This document shows, one piece after another, positions 24,757 to 33,141 of a stretch of DNA of 64,000 nt. The notes beneath the pieces are model-generated. The model was not told the DNA's origin. It did not search any database and saw only the letters and a program-made list of their open reading frames with translations. Within the stretch, counting starts at the first letter, position 1. Every line of letters starts with the position of its first letter. The translations under genes were made by a program, and so were the position numbers. Source of the DNA: Fibrobacter sp. UWB13 (GTDB lineage: Bacteria; Fibrobacterota; Fibrobacteria; Fibrobacterales; Fibrobacteraceae); contig NZ_FXAX01000001.1 of NCBI RefSeq assembly GCF_900177805.1, forward strand, positions 930,001 to 994,000, in the 5' to 3' direction.

Positions 24757-25545
24757 ATGAAAAATCATTTCTTGAGCGCTCTTAGCGCAGGTTTTCTGCT
24801 TTTCACAACTTGTTTCGCGCAGTCCGCGAATGAAATCGCCAAAAAAGTCCACGACTTGCCTTCCGGAAAAACATCGTCCGGACTAGTTTCTGTAACATTG
24901 ATTGATAAAAACGGCAAGACCCGTAACCGCGAATTAGTCTCTTACACCATGAAGGACGGCACAACCGACAAGACCGTTCTCATGTTTAAAACGCCGCGCG
25001 ACGTGGCTGGCATTAGTTACCTCACCTACGACTATCCCGACAAAGCCGACGGCTCCACAGTCGATAGCGACAGCTGGATTTATATCCCAGCCATGAAAAA
25101 GGTACGCCGCGTTTCTGGCTCCAACAAGGACGACGATTTCCAGGGAACCGACTTCACGTACGACGATCTCGGCACCCGCAGCCTCTCCAAGGACAACTTT
25201 GCCCTCCTTGGCGAAGAAAAAGTGAACGGAATCGACTGCTGGATTTTGGAAGCCAAGGCCAAAGACCCGAAGGCTAAAGTCAGCCGCCGAGTCACATGGG
25301 TGAACAAGAAGACCTTCGTCGTCCAGAAAGGCGAATACTACGACAAGCAGAACCGCCTGCAAAAAACGCTTACCGCAGACGATATCAAACAGGTGAACGG
25401 CTACTGGACCACGCTCAAGCAGACAATGACTAACGTCCAGACAAACCACAAGACCATCTACGAAGTCAAGAACCTCAAATACGATGAAAAGGTCAACGAG
25501 AGCTACTTCACTGTAAGCGCTCTTGAACGTGAACAGATTAAGTAG
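24757..25545 (+). CDS. LolA-like periplasmic lipid carrier (outer-membrane lipoprotein-sorting family)
   Basis: 262 residues; AAGGAG lies before the ATG at 24757. Signal peptide MKNHFLSALSAGFLLFTTCFA. The body is an antiparallel sheet of the LolA/LolB type: VSVTLIDKNGKTRNRELVSY, PRDVAGISYLTYDY, DSWIYIPAMKKVRRVSGS and DDFQGTDFTYDDL are the recurrent words of this family (pfam17131-like), which occurs next to MMPL transporters. It probably shuttles a hydrophobic molecule through the periplasm. The MMPL gene starts 21 bases later. Confidence 0.85.
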   Translation: MKNHFLSALSAGFLLFTTCFAQSANEIAKKVHDLPSGKTSSGLVSVTLIDKNGKTRNRELVSYTMKDGTTDKTVLMFKTPRDVAGISYLTYDYPDKADGSTVDSDSWIYIPAMKKVRRVSGSNKDDDFQGTDFTYDDLGTRSLSKDNFALLGEEKVNGIDCWILEAKAKDPKAKVSRRVTWVNKKTFVVQKGEYYDKQNRLQKTLTADDIKQVNGYWTTLKQTMTNVQTNHKTIYEVKNLKYDEKVNESYFTVSALEREQIK

Positions 25546-25565
25546 ATAGAAAAGGACGGCAAAAT

Positions 25566-27965
25566 ATGAAAGTCGAAAAATTCAACAAATTTTTCGGCAA
25601 GATCGGACAGGCGCAAATTCGCAACCGCTGGAAGATTCTTGCCGGATTGCTTATCGTCACGGTCATTTGCTGTTTAGGCTTGAGCAATTTTTCGCTAGCG
25701 CTTGGCGAAGAAGGCTGGTTCGGCAACTCAGATGAAATCACCATCAACACTAAAAAATACGAAGAAACCTTCGGAAACCTGAACGGGATTGGCGTTCTTG
25801 TCGTAAAGCAAGGCGAAGGCGATGTCTTTAGCGAAGACATGCTGAAAGTCATCGAAAAAATCGGCAACCGCATGCGTGATGAAATTCCGTTTGCAGACCG
25901 CCTGACCTCCATCGTCGAAGTCGATATTCCAGTCGGCAATGACGAAGGATTTTCGATTGTAAAGCCTTACGAAAACGGCATCCCTTCGGATTCCGCGGGG
26001 CTTGCAAAAGCACGTGATCTCGTGATGCGCGGGAGCGAAAAGACGAATGCGCTCATCAATTCGCTTGTCAGCGATGATGGCAAAGAAACGTGGATTTCCC
26101 TTTCGCTCCATCCGTTCAAAGGAAAAGAGCTCGAAGAAAAGTACGGTGGGGACAACACCGAAGTTTCAACAGACATCGGCTACAAGCTGATGAACATCAT
26201 CGAAAGCGAAGAATTCCAGAACAAAGGATTCAAGCTTTACGGTGGTGGTATGCCATACGACAGCGCTAACGAAGACCGTTATGAAGTTCCCGAATACGGT
26301 GTAAGAGTCCTCTGCAGCATTGTCGTGATGCTCTTGTTCTTGGCGATTTGCCTGCGCAACGTATTTGGCGTGATTGTTCCGGCTGTGGCAACGATCAGCG
26401 CAATCGCCACAGTTTTTGGAGCGATGTCGTTTTTTGGAGAAAAAGCAGACTCCGCTCTTGTGACTTTACCGGTTGTCCTTGGCATGGCACTTGCAGTTGG
26501 CTATTCCGTACACTACATCAAGATGTTCAAGTTGCATTTTAGACGCACGGGCAAACGCAAGGAATCCGCCATCAAGTGCGTCGAAGAATGCGGATGGCCG
26601 GTGCTGTTCACAGTTCTTACAACCATGGCTTCGTTTATCAGCTTCCTGTTTGTGAACATGAAGCCCCTCGAATGGATGGGCAAAACATCAGCCTTTATCG
26701 TGCTCGCAATTTACATCTATGTTACCGTGCTCATCCCGATTCTGCTTTCGTTCGGTAAGGACCGCGCGCCCAGAGCTACTCAAGTTAACGGCGCCACAAA
26801 ACTGGATCTGTCTTTTTCGAGATGGTCTAAGTTTGTCCACAACAGAAAGAAATCGTTCATTGTCATTAGCGCATTGGTTATTGCCGCATTCATTCCGGGG
26901 ATGTTCAAAATCACGGCACAGCTCGATTACCTGACCATCACGGGCGACAAGATGCCATACATTCAAGAAGTCAAAAAAATGTTGGCACAAAAACTCGGCA
27001 ATCAGTACAGCTACACGGTCATGATTTCTTACGATGAAGAAGGCGCTTTCAAGAAGCCCGAAAACATGAAAGCGCTTGTGCAGCTTGAAGATTATCTCGG
27101 CACACTTTCGCTCACCAAATGGTCGGGCGGAAAGGCTCGCGTTACCTCAGCGACAAGCATCTTGAAGGAAATGAACCGCGCCCTCAACGAGGGTAAAGAT
27201 TCGATGTACACCGTTCCCGAAGACGAATACGTTCTCGCACAGTTGATGGAACTTTCATCGATTGAAATGCATAACGACTTCAGCGATGTCATGGATGACG
27301 ATTTCAAGACAACCGTGGTCAGCGTGGACATGACGCAGTTCGCCACAGAAGAAGCCCTCGCCAACATGAATGCTTTGAAATCAAAGCTCGCCGAACTTTT
27401 CCCAGGCGCAAAATGCACCTTGCTCGGCGACATGATTCGCTATTCCGAGATGAGCAACCGCATTGTCTTTGGCGGCTTGAAATCCTTCGGATTCTCGCTC
27501 GTTATCATCGCCATCATGCTCGTCTTTGCATTCTCTAGCCTTAAGCTCGGTCTTATCGGCATGATCCCGAACGTAGCTCCGGTAATTCTCGTGGGTGGTG
27601 TCATGGGATATTTCAATTACGCCCTTGACTTCAGCACCATCACCGTGATGCCCATGATTTTAGGTATTGCCGTTGACGATACCATCCATTTGACAACACA
27701 CCTGAAAATGAAACACGAACAAATGGGTTCTAGCGAAAAGGCAATGGAAGTGACCTTCCGCGAAATTGGCGCAACGATGTTCCTGACGACCGTTATTCTG
27801 TGCTCCATGTTCAGCGTTTATCTGTTCAGCCCCATGCACTTTTTGGCGGTTCTTGGAGTTCTCATTATCGTCGGTCTTTCCAGTGCATTGGTTGCAGACT
27901 ACACCATTACACCAGCCCTTTTACACGTGGCTAAACCCTTTGGCAAAGAAAAGGAGGAAGTATGA
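25566..27965 (+). CDS. MMPL/RND-family transporter
   Basis: 799 residues. Two halves, each with one membrane helix, a large periplasmic domain and a bundle of five helices. First bundle around 245-400 (VRVLCSIVVMLLFLAICLRN to VTVLIPILLSFG), second around 635-790 (FGFSLVIIAIMLVFAF to GLSSALVADYTITPAL). The sterol-sensing-like motif ILGIAVDDTIHLTTHL with the paired Asp in helix 4 is in the second bundle; the first has VLGMALAVGYSVHYIKMF, lacking the Asp pair. The HpnN and MmpL relatives move hopanoids or other lipids out of the inner membrane. Ribosome site AAAGGA. Its stop overlaps the start of the next gene (ATGA). Confidence 0.88.
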   Translation: MKVEKFNKFFGKIGQAQIRNRWKILAGLLIVTVICCLGLSNFSLALGEEGWFGNSDEITINTKKYEETFGNLNGIGVLVVKQGEGDVFSEDMLKVIEKIGNRMRDEIPFADRLTSIVEVDIPVGNDEGFSIVKPYENGIPSDSAGLAKARDLVMRGSEKTNALINSLVSDDGKETWISLSLHPFKGKELEEKYGGDNTEVSTDIGYKLMNIIESEEFQNKGFKLYGGGMPYDSANEDRYEVPEYGVRVLCSIVVMLLFLAICLRNVFGVIVPAVATISAIATVFGAMSFFGEKADSALVTLPVVLGMALAVGYSVHYIKMFKLHFRRTGKRKESAIKCVEECGWPVLFTVLTTMASFISFLFVNMKPLEWMGKTSAFIVLAIYIYVTVLIPILLSFGKDRAPRATQVNGATKLDLSFSRWSKFVHNRKKSFIVISALVIAAFIPGMFKITAQLDYLTITGDKMPYIQEVKKMLAQKLGNQYSYTVMISYDEEGAFKKPENMKALVQLEDYLGTLSLTKWSGGKARVTSATSILKEMNRALNEGKDSMYTVPEDEYVLAQLMELSSIEMHNDFSDVMDDDFKTTVVSVDMTQFATEEALANMNALKSKLAELFPGAKCTLLGDMIRYSEMSNRIVFGGLKSFGFSLVIIAIMLVFAFSSLKLGLIGMIPNVAPVILVGGVMGYFNYALDFSTITVMPMILGIAVDDTIHLTTHLKMKHEQMGSSEKAMEVTFREIGATMFLTTVILCSMFSVYLFSPMHFLAVLGVLIIVGLSSALVADYTITPALLHVAKPFGKEKEEV

Positions 27966-29350
27966 ATAAGCAATCCTTTTTCACAACAGTCCCAGCCATT
28001 GCATTAGCAACAATGGTTAACCTTTATGCCCAAGAAACAACATATACAGGAAGCATCACTGCCAAAGCGGGCGTAAGCCTCGCCAATGCCCACAACCATG
28101 AAAACGACTTTACGCTAGGCCAGACGATTTTCGATGGCTCCTTCAAGACGTATTTTGACGAAGCTATGGTTTACGTCAACGGGCAATTGGTCCACGATGC
28201 TATCGGGAGCCAGTCTTCAAACGGAATGTCCGGATTCGTCGCCAACGACGGCTCTTTCGCTTTAAAATTGAAAGAAGCTTACATCGACTGGAAAAGCGGA
28301 ATGTTCGCGCTCCGTATCGGTCGCCAAATTGTCTCGTGGGGTAAAGCCGACGACTTCCAGATTACAGATGTCGTGAGCCCCTTTGACGAATCTAACGTTG
28401 TCGCATACGATTACAACGAAGCCAAGCTCGGCGTCGATGCAGCCCGTCTTTCTCTCTTGACCGACAAAGCTCAAGTCGATGCGTATTACATCCCGTTCTT
28501 TACGCCGAGCATTCTCCCATTCGCAAAGAAAAATCCGCTTCGTTCTAAAATATTCCCAGAAACATACAATGAATTCAAGCTTCAATATCCTGAGAGTCAT
28601 GAAGATCTTGAACTCCCTAGAAAGAACCTGAACAACAGCGAATACGCTCTCCGCGCCAGTTTCTACACGTCTGTAATGGACCTGTCACTTTATGCATTCT
28701 ACGGTTGGGACGATAAGCCGTTTATCAAATATACCCCAATGACATCCGAAGACATTGAATTCAACGAGCTTTATCATGACGGATTCAATGTTTCAGGGAA
28801 ATACAAACGCATGTCCATGGTGGGTGCCGATGCGGCAATTCCTGTAGGCGATTTTGTATTCCGCCTAGAAGCAGCCTACTTCCCCAATCGCCATATCCAG
28901 ACAACTCCTGAATATCAATTCGATCTATTTACCAGCAATAAAAATATCCAATCCAGCAAGCGAAACGACCAGTTTTTAAGCCTTGCCGGAGTCGATTGGA
29001 CATTTACATTTCCGTATATCGGAACCTGGACTGTGACCGCACAGTATATTTCGGACATTGTCTTCAAGTACAGAATTTACTTGGACCGCAAACAATACGA
29101 GCATCAGGTCGCTGGCAGTGTCGAAAAGTCGCTTTTGAACGAGACGCTTACCATTTCTGCATCAGGAGCGCTTGATTTATGCATGTGTTCCTCATCAAGT
29201 GAAATTGCAATCGATTACAGACTCACAGATGCCATCACACTCAGCATGATCGGAGACCTATTCTTAAAAGGCTCTGAAGGCAAAGACGGCACTTATGGCA
29301 TTTACCGTGATTTCAGCGGAATTACATTCAAAGGAAAAGTCATGTTCTAA
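27962..29350 (+). CDS. DUF1302-like outer-membrane barrel protein
   Basis: 462 residues with signal peptide MNKQSFFTTVPAIALATMVNLYA. The N-terminal third resembles DUF1302 proteins: KLKEAYIDWKSGMFALRIGR followed by QIVSWGKADDFQITDVVSP is the familiar GRQ-V-WG--D---I-D-(I/V)-NP pattern. The rest is strand-rich. DUF1302 proteins are found with MMPL and LolA-like proteins and may form the outer-membrane end of a lipid export route. Its ATG overlaps the MMPL stop, so translation is coupled. Confidence 0.8.
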   Translation: MNKQSFFTTVPAIALATMVNLYAQETTYTGSITAKAGVSLANAHNHENDFTLGQTIFDGSFKTYFDEAMVYVNGQLVHDAIGSQSSNGMSGFVANDGSFALKLKEAYIDWKSGMFALRIGRQIVSWGKADDFQITDVVSPFDESNVVAYDYNEAKLGVDAARLSLLTDKAQVDAYYIPFFTPSILPFAKKNPLRSKIFPETYNEFKLQYPESHEDLELPRKNLNNSEYALRASFYTSVMDLSLYAFYGWDDKPFIKYTPMTSEDIEFNELYHDGFNVSGKYKRMSMVGADAAIPVGDFVFRLEAAYFPNRHIQTTPEYQFDLFTSNKNIQSSKRNDQFLSLAGVDWTFTFPYIGTWTVTAQYISDIVFKYRIYLDRKQYEHQVAGSVEKSLLNETLTISASGALDLCMCSSSSEIAIDYRLTDAITLSMIGDLFLKGSEGKDGTYGIYRDFSGITFKGKVMF

Positions 29351-29367
29351 ATAATTTTATTATCATT

Positions 29368-29389
29368 GAGCACCCCCACAAGGGGGCTC
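29368..29389 (+). terminator. Short GC hairpin between two barrel genes
   Basis: GAGCACCCCC, loop ACAA, GGGGGCTC, just after the stop of the DUF1302-like gene. There is no T run after it, so it is more likely an mRNA-stabilising or attenuating hairpin than a full terminator. Confidence 0.45.
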
Positions 29390-29407
29390 TTGGTTAAAGG
29401 ATGTTTT

Positions 29408-30382
29408 ATGAATAAAATCATTTCGCTTTTGTTAATAACCGCTTGCAGTTCTGTACTTTTTGCGGAAGAAATATCGCAAAAGGAAAAATCGCCACTAGAA
29501 CTGTCGTTGTTAACAACGGCAGGATATTATCCTAAAACAGACCATAAAACAGGTTCATCGCACTTTTCTGGAATCAACGGAATTTACGATGGTGTCGAAC
29601 TCGTCACCGAATTTGATGCCACCTACACCATGCCGTTTTTAAACGGTTCCGATGAGCTTACCGCTGACAATCATTTAGCATTCAAACTTGGATTGGAACT
29701 CTCCCCCGTCACAGTAGCCCCTTTAGCTTCTGTGACATTTTCACCGATCGCATTCCTCGAATTCTCTATCGGCGGAACCATTGGCACAGGCTGGGGACTT
29801 ACCGATGACATACAAGGTCTTGCCAAACTTGATGAATCCAAGACCAAATACAAAGACCTAACGCCATTTGCGCACTGGTATCTTTATACTTGGGCAAGCG
29901 CCTGCTTTATGTTCGACTTGGCTGCCATCTGGGAAGGCGAATGGCATCACATCGTCACGACCGCTACATACAAAGCGGGTTACCAAAAAATGACGGGCAC
30001 AAAAGCAACCGTTTGGGGTTGGCGAAATTCCTACGGTTTTGCAAACGGATGGGTGTACGAACAAGAATATTTCCTGGGATACCAAATGCCACTCAAGGTT
30101 TCAATGGCTGGCATTGGAGCCTCTCTTTGGGGGAATTACCAGAGCAGCGATTACGGCAAATTTTCGAGCAATTACGAAGGCGACTTTATGACCATCGATA
30201 TTTGGCCCATGGTCGAAGTCAAGCTCAGCGATAAAGACCTGCTATATGTGCTAGCTGACTTTAGAGCCCGTCGCAGTTTCCTTGAAAAATACGATGACGA
30301 TGCACACGAACCGTTCATGACCACAACAGGTCGCGAATGGCTATTCTATGCCATTGGCGCGCAGTGGAAACACACGTTCTAA
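29408..30382 (+). CDS. Outer-membrane beta-barrel protein
   Basis: 324 residues. ATG at 29408 follows AAAGGA. Signal peptide MNKIISLLLITACSSVLFA. The mature protein is rich in alternating aromatic strands (FAHWYLYTWASACFMFDLAAI, WLFYAIGAQWKHTF) and ends in the C-terminal aromatic Phe typical of proteins inserted by the BAM complex. Family not recognised. It is the fourth gene of the LolA-like/MMPL cluster, after a small hairpin, so it may be expressed at a different level. Ends four bases from the converging dut gene. Confidence 0.65.
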   Translation: MNKIISLLLITACSSVLFAEEISQKEKSPLELSLLTTAGYYPKTDHKTGSSHFSGINGIYDGVELVTEFDATYTMPFLNGSDELTADNHLAFKLGLELSPVTVAPLASVTFSPIAFLEFSIGGTIGTGWGLTDDIQGLAKLDESKTKYKDLTPFAHWYLYTWASACFMFDLAAIWEGEWHHIVTTATYKAGYQKMTGTKATVWGWRNSYGFANGWVYEQEYFLGYQMPLKVSMAGIGASLWGNYQSSDYGKFSSNYEGDFMTIDIWPMVEVKLSDKDLLYVLADFRARRSFLEKYDDDAHEPFMTTTGREWLFYAIGAQWKHTF

Positions 30383-30385
30383 AAA

Positions 30386-30820
30386 TCAAATTCCTGTAGA
30401 GCCAAAGCCACCGCGGTCGGCGCCATCAAGCGCACCTTCCACGAACGTGATCGTCGGTTGGATTTCCATAATGCGGAACTGCGCAATGCGGCTCCCTTTT
30501 TCAATGGTAACATCACGGGTCGCATACACGGGCATTTTCCACCAGTCATTTGCGCCACTGTAGCTTGAATCAACCACGCCCACAGAATTTGCCTGCAAAA
30601 TGCCGAAGTTCTTGAACGTCGAACTGCGCGGAGCGATATGCGCTTCGTAGCCTTCAGGCAACTTCATCGCCACACCTAGATGAATTAGGCGGAACTCGCC
30701 CGCCTTGAGCGTCACCGTTTCTGCAGCGGCAAGGTCAATCCAGTCGGATTTGCCACCAACGTAAGTAAGTTTCGGAATCGATTCATCAAGATATTGGATT
30801 TTTATAGTCTTTGCAGTCAT
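30386..30820 (-). CDS. dut: Deoxyuridine triphosphatase (dUTPase)
   Basis: 144 residues, normal for the trimeric enzyme. All five motifs are visible: SDWIDLAAAE (I), APRSSTFKNFG (II), GVVDSSYSGANDWW (III), GSRIAQFRI (IV) and RGGFGSTG (V) at the C-terminus. It hydrolyses dUTP to dUMP, keeping uracil out of DNA and supplying thymidylate synthesis. The start at 30820 has no ribosome-binding site; TATATT ends exactly six bases before the ATG, suggesting a leaderless mRNA. Confidence 0.95.
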   Translation of the reverse strand: MTAKTIKIQYLDESIPKLTYVGGKSDWIDLAAAETVTLKAGEFRLIHLGVAMKLPEGYEAHIAPRSSTFKNFGILQANSVGVVDSSYSGANDWWKMPVYATRDVTIEKGSRIAQFRIMEIQPTITFVEGALDGADRGGFGSTGI

Positions 30821-30826
30821 GCGGTA

Positions 30827-30832
30827 AATATA
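30827..30832 (-). promoter_or_regulatory. -10 box of a probably leaderless dut promoter
   Basis: Minus strand TATATT, six bases before the ATG at 30820, which would put the transcription start on the start codon. No good -35 box is seen at 16 to 18 bases upstream. Confidence 0.45.
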
Positions 30833-30887
30833 ATATTCCCGAGATACATAATTCCGGGGGTGCCATACACAATTATATTTTTCATCA

Positions 30888-30910
30888 AACAATTTCGTTT
30901 CGAAATTGTT
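30888..30910. promoter_or_regulatory. Perfect 10-bp palindrome upstream of the fdtA-like gene
   Basis: AACAATTTCG, loop TTT, CGAAATTGTT (30888-30910). It lies between the divergent dut and fdtA-like starts, immediately before the -10 box of the latter, so it could be an operator over the -35 region. Confidence 0.5.
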
Positions 30911-30911
30911 T

Positions 30912-30920
30912 TGTTATATT
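30912..30920 (+). promoter_or_regulatory. Extended -10 promoter of the fdtA-like gene
   Basis: TGTTATATT is an extended -10 (TGn then TATATT, 30915-30920). The ATG follows after exactly six bases, so the mRNA is probably leaderless. Confidence 0.5.
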
Positions 30921-30926
30921 AAGGGC

Positions 30927-31355
30927 ATGGAATGGAACGAAGAACAGCTTAAAGAACCGCGTTTAATTGATATCCCGATCGCTCACGACCAGCGTGGCAA
31001 CTTGAGCGTTGTCGAAGGCGGCGAACTCATCCCGTTTGATATCAAGCGATTGTACTACCTGTACGATGTTCCGGGCGGAACGACACGCGGGGGCCATGCC
31101 CATCGCAAGCTCCGTCAGCTGATTATCGCCGCAAGCGGCAGCTTTGACGTGATTCTGGACGATGGCAAAAAGCGTTCCAAATATTCGCTGAACCGTTCTT
31201 ATCACGGGCTTTACATCCCGACAATGCACTGGCGCGAAATCGAGAATTTCTCTTCGGGCGCAGTTTGCATGGTACTCGCTTCCGAGCACTACGACAAATC
31301 CGATTACATTTATGAGTATGAAGATTTTGTGAAGGAAGCTACTTCACATATCTAG
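30927..31355 (+). CDS. FdtA/QdtA-type sugar 3,4-ketoisomerase
   Basis: 142 residues, a single cupin. The pattern GGHAHRKLRQLIIAASGSFD, VILDDGKK and YHGLYIPTMHWREIENF matches the WxcM-like family of dTDP-4-keto-6-deoxyglucose 3,4-ketoisomerases (FdtA, QdtA), with the catalytic His residues in GHAH. The product would be dTDP-3-keto-6-deoxyhexose, a precursor of 3-amino sugars in surface polysaccharides. No partner aminotransferase lies in the window. The start at 30927 sits six bases after TATATT. The 3' end overlaps the converging GNAT gene by 17 bases. Confidence 0.8.
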   Translation: MEWNEEQLKEPRLIDIPIAHDQRGNLSVVEGGELIPFDIKRLYYLYDVPGGTTRGGHAHRKLRQLIIAASGSFDVILDDGKKRSKYSLNRSYHGLYIPTMHWREIENFSSGAVCMVLASEHYDKSDYIYEYEDFVKEATSHI

Positions 31356-32304
31356 CGTTCACGCAGGGTTTCGCGCCGAGAGATTCCTTGAAGCGGATAA
31401 GAGTCTGATTTAAATAATCACCGCCATTTTCAGTAGAAATTCCCCACGAGAACTGTTTCATTTTCTCGCGAGCGGCTTCTCGCATAGCCCTCACATAAAG
31501 TGCAGTCGTAGGCTGGAACTTTGTATAATCCGGATTCGGGGCAATATATTGAGCGTGGATTGTCAATGTTCTTTCGAACACAAAGAGCATCATCGCAGCA
31601 ACAAGCGTTTCGCCATCCCAAATTCCCCTGAAACGTATATTTTCAGGAATGTGGATTTCCTTCAAGTCGAAAAGTTCCTGCAACGTATGGACCGGATGCA
31701 CATTGTGCTTCGCCTTGGAAATTTCCAGAAACCGGTAGAATGTTTCAAAATCTTCCGTCTTTCCAAGCGGGCGGTATTCCACGCCAATCCCTTCTGATTT
31801 TTTGAAAATGCGTCGACATTCCTTATTGCAATTTTCAAAGGGATCTTTATCGCAAGAGAGAGGTGTAAAGGAACTGAGTTCCGTATGGCGACTGTAGCCA
31901 AGGTGTTCCAACGTATATTCCAAAAGTTCCGGGCTTTCGACAGAAAAGAGCTGCGGTGTAATCTTAAGAGTCACGCCACTAAAATTTTTAGACAAATAGC
32001 GGTCGGCTTCGCTTAAAATTTCAGGCAGTCGCGATCCACTGTAAAAATCCTTGGAAATAACAGGACCGCCAAAAGTCGAGCCCGCATGCGATACAAAGCG
32101 GTTCCCTTCGACGACAACGCCCGGGAAATACGCAACAATCGTTCCACTTTTTTGGAGTGCAAAACTCGCATCGTTAAAACGACCTGCGGGATGGTAATTC
32201 AAAAAACGCCTAGTCTGCAAAAAGGTGCCATTCACCGATTCCGATTCCACGAAATGGTCAAATCGCTGGTCTAATTCAGGACTGTAAAGCAAAATTTCGT
32301 ACAT
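31339..32304 (-). CDS. FemAB-like/GNAT acyltransferase
   Basis: 321 residues, soluble. Two GNAT-like halves: the C-terminal half has the stretch IRFRGIWDGETLVAAMMLFV followed by ALYVRAMREAAREKMKQFSWG, as in the GNAT domain of FemAB/BioF2-like proteins; the N-terminal half has FVSHAGSTFGGPVISKDFY, also common in that group. Such enzymes transfer acyl or aminoacyl groups in cell-wall or surface-glycan assembly. Substrate unknown. It is the last gene of the leftward lipid A run, 18 bases after trmJ, and overlaps the end of the fdtA-like gene coming the other way. Confidence 0.72.
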   Translation of the reverse strand: MYEILLYSPELDQRFDHFVESESVNGTFLQTRRFLNYHPAGRFNDASFALQKSGTIVAYFPGVVVEGNRFVSHAGSTFGGPVISKDFYSGSRLPEILSEADRYLSKNFSGVTLKITPQLFSVESPELLEYTLEHLGYSRHTELSSFTPLSCDKDPFENCNKECRRIFKKSEGIGVEYRPLGKTEDFETFYRFLEISKAKHNVHPVHTLQELFDLKEIHIPENIRFRGIWDGETLVAAMMLFVFERTLTIHAQYIAPNPDYTKFQPTTALYVRAMREAAREKMKQFSWGISTENGGDYLNQTLIRFKESLGAKPCVNARYVK

Positions 32305-32322
32305 ACCATCTCCGGCGTTGCG

Positions 32323-33138
32323 CTACTTGGACTTCTGCGAATCCTTAGCTTCCGCTTTTTGAGCGGATTCTTGTTCAGCACTCTGCGCAGCCTGTTTTGC
32401 AGCCTTTTCAGCGGCATGTTCCAAGCGAGCAGGCTTGCCAGCCAAATTGCGGAGCAAACCGAACAGAGCAGAGAGTTCATTACGCGTCGGGTGCAAACGC
32501 TGCAAGAGCGTGTTGAGGAAGCTATCGCGCCATGCCTGATCGTGATACTGACCTGTGAGATAGCGGTCAAGGAACTTCTTGAAGCCATCAATCTGCTGAA
32601 TAGTAGCAGGACCCGTTTCGGCAACGCCTCGCGTTGTGCGCTTCGCGCGGCCCTCGCCGTTCGCGAGTGCCCCGGAACGACAAAGTTCGTACAAGCTAAT
32701 CGAAACAGCCTGTCCAAGATTCAAGCTCATGAGTCCCGGCACCGGAATTTCGCACTGGTACGTGCAAGCGTTCACTTCTTCAAGCGCAAGCCCACAAGAT
32801 TCACGACCGAACACGAGTGCAATCGTTCCATCTTCCGGGAGCATGTCAGACAAGTTCTGCACCATCGTATGCTTGATGGAACTTGCAAAAATGCGGCGGC
32901 TGTAAGCAACAGCGCAAGAGCAATCGCCAATGGCATCTTCGAACTTGTGGACGACCTTTGCGTTATCCAGAATGTCATGGCTGTTGGCGGCCGTATGGTA
33001 AGATTTGTCCAAGACTTTGTCGCGCTTCGGATAGACGATATAAAGTTCCGGCAATGCATAGCAATGCATGGCTCGTGCGACAAAACCCACATTATGCGGG
33101 TGTTCCGGTTCAACAAGTACTACTCTAAACTTTCTCAT
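32323..33138 (-). CDS. trmJ: TrmJ-type SPOUT tRNA 2'-O-methyltransferase
   Basis: 271 residues. N-terminal VVLVEPEHPHNVGFVARAMH is the SPOUT opening motif; LVFGRESCGLALEEVNAC and the knot motif VPGLMSLNLGQAVSISLYEL follow. TrmJ methylates the 2'-OH of nucleotide 32 in tRNA anticodon loops using S-adenosylmethionine. The C-terminal extension (about 165-271) holds a helical domain found in TrmJ plus a lysine/alanine-rich tail (EKAAKQAAQSAEQESAQKAE). Fifth gene after the lpx genes, three bases after the nucleotidyltransferase stop side. Confidence 0.85.
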   Translation of the reverse strand: MRKFRVVLVEPEHPHNVGFVARAMHCYALPELYIVYPKRDKVLDKSYHTAANSHDILDNAKVVHKFEDAIGDCSCAVAYSRRIFASSIKHTMVQNLSDMLPEDGTIALVFGRESCGLALEEVNACTYQCEIPVPGLMSLNLGQAVSISLYELCRSGALANGEGRAKRTTRGVAETGPATIQQIDGFKKFLDRYLTGQYHDQAWRDSFLNTLLQRLHPTRNELSALFGLLRNLAGKPARLEHAAEKAAKQAAQSAEQESAQKAEAKDSQKSK

Positions 33139-33141
33139 AAT

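Noticed and set aside
32600-32690. Possible repeat insertion inside trmJ (GC-rich segment encoding NGEGRAKRTTRGVAE)
   Set aside because: The region is variable in TrmJ proteins and no second copy of the segment was found in this window.
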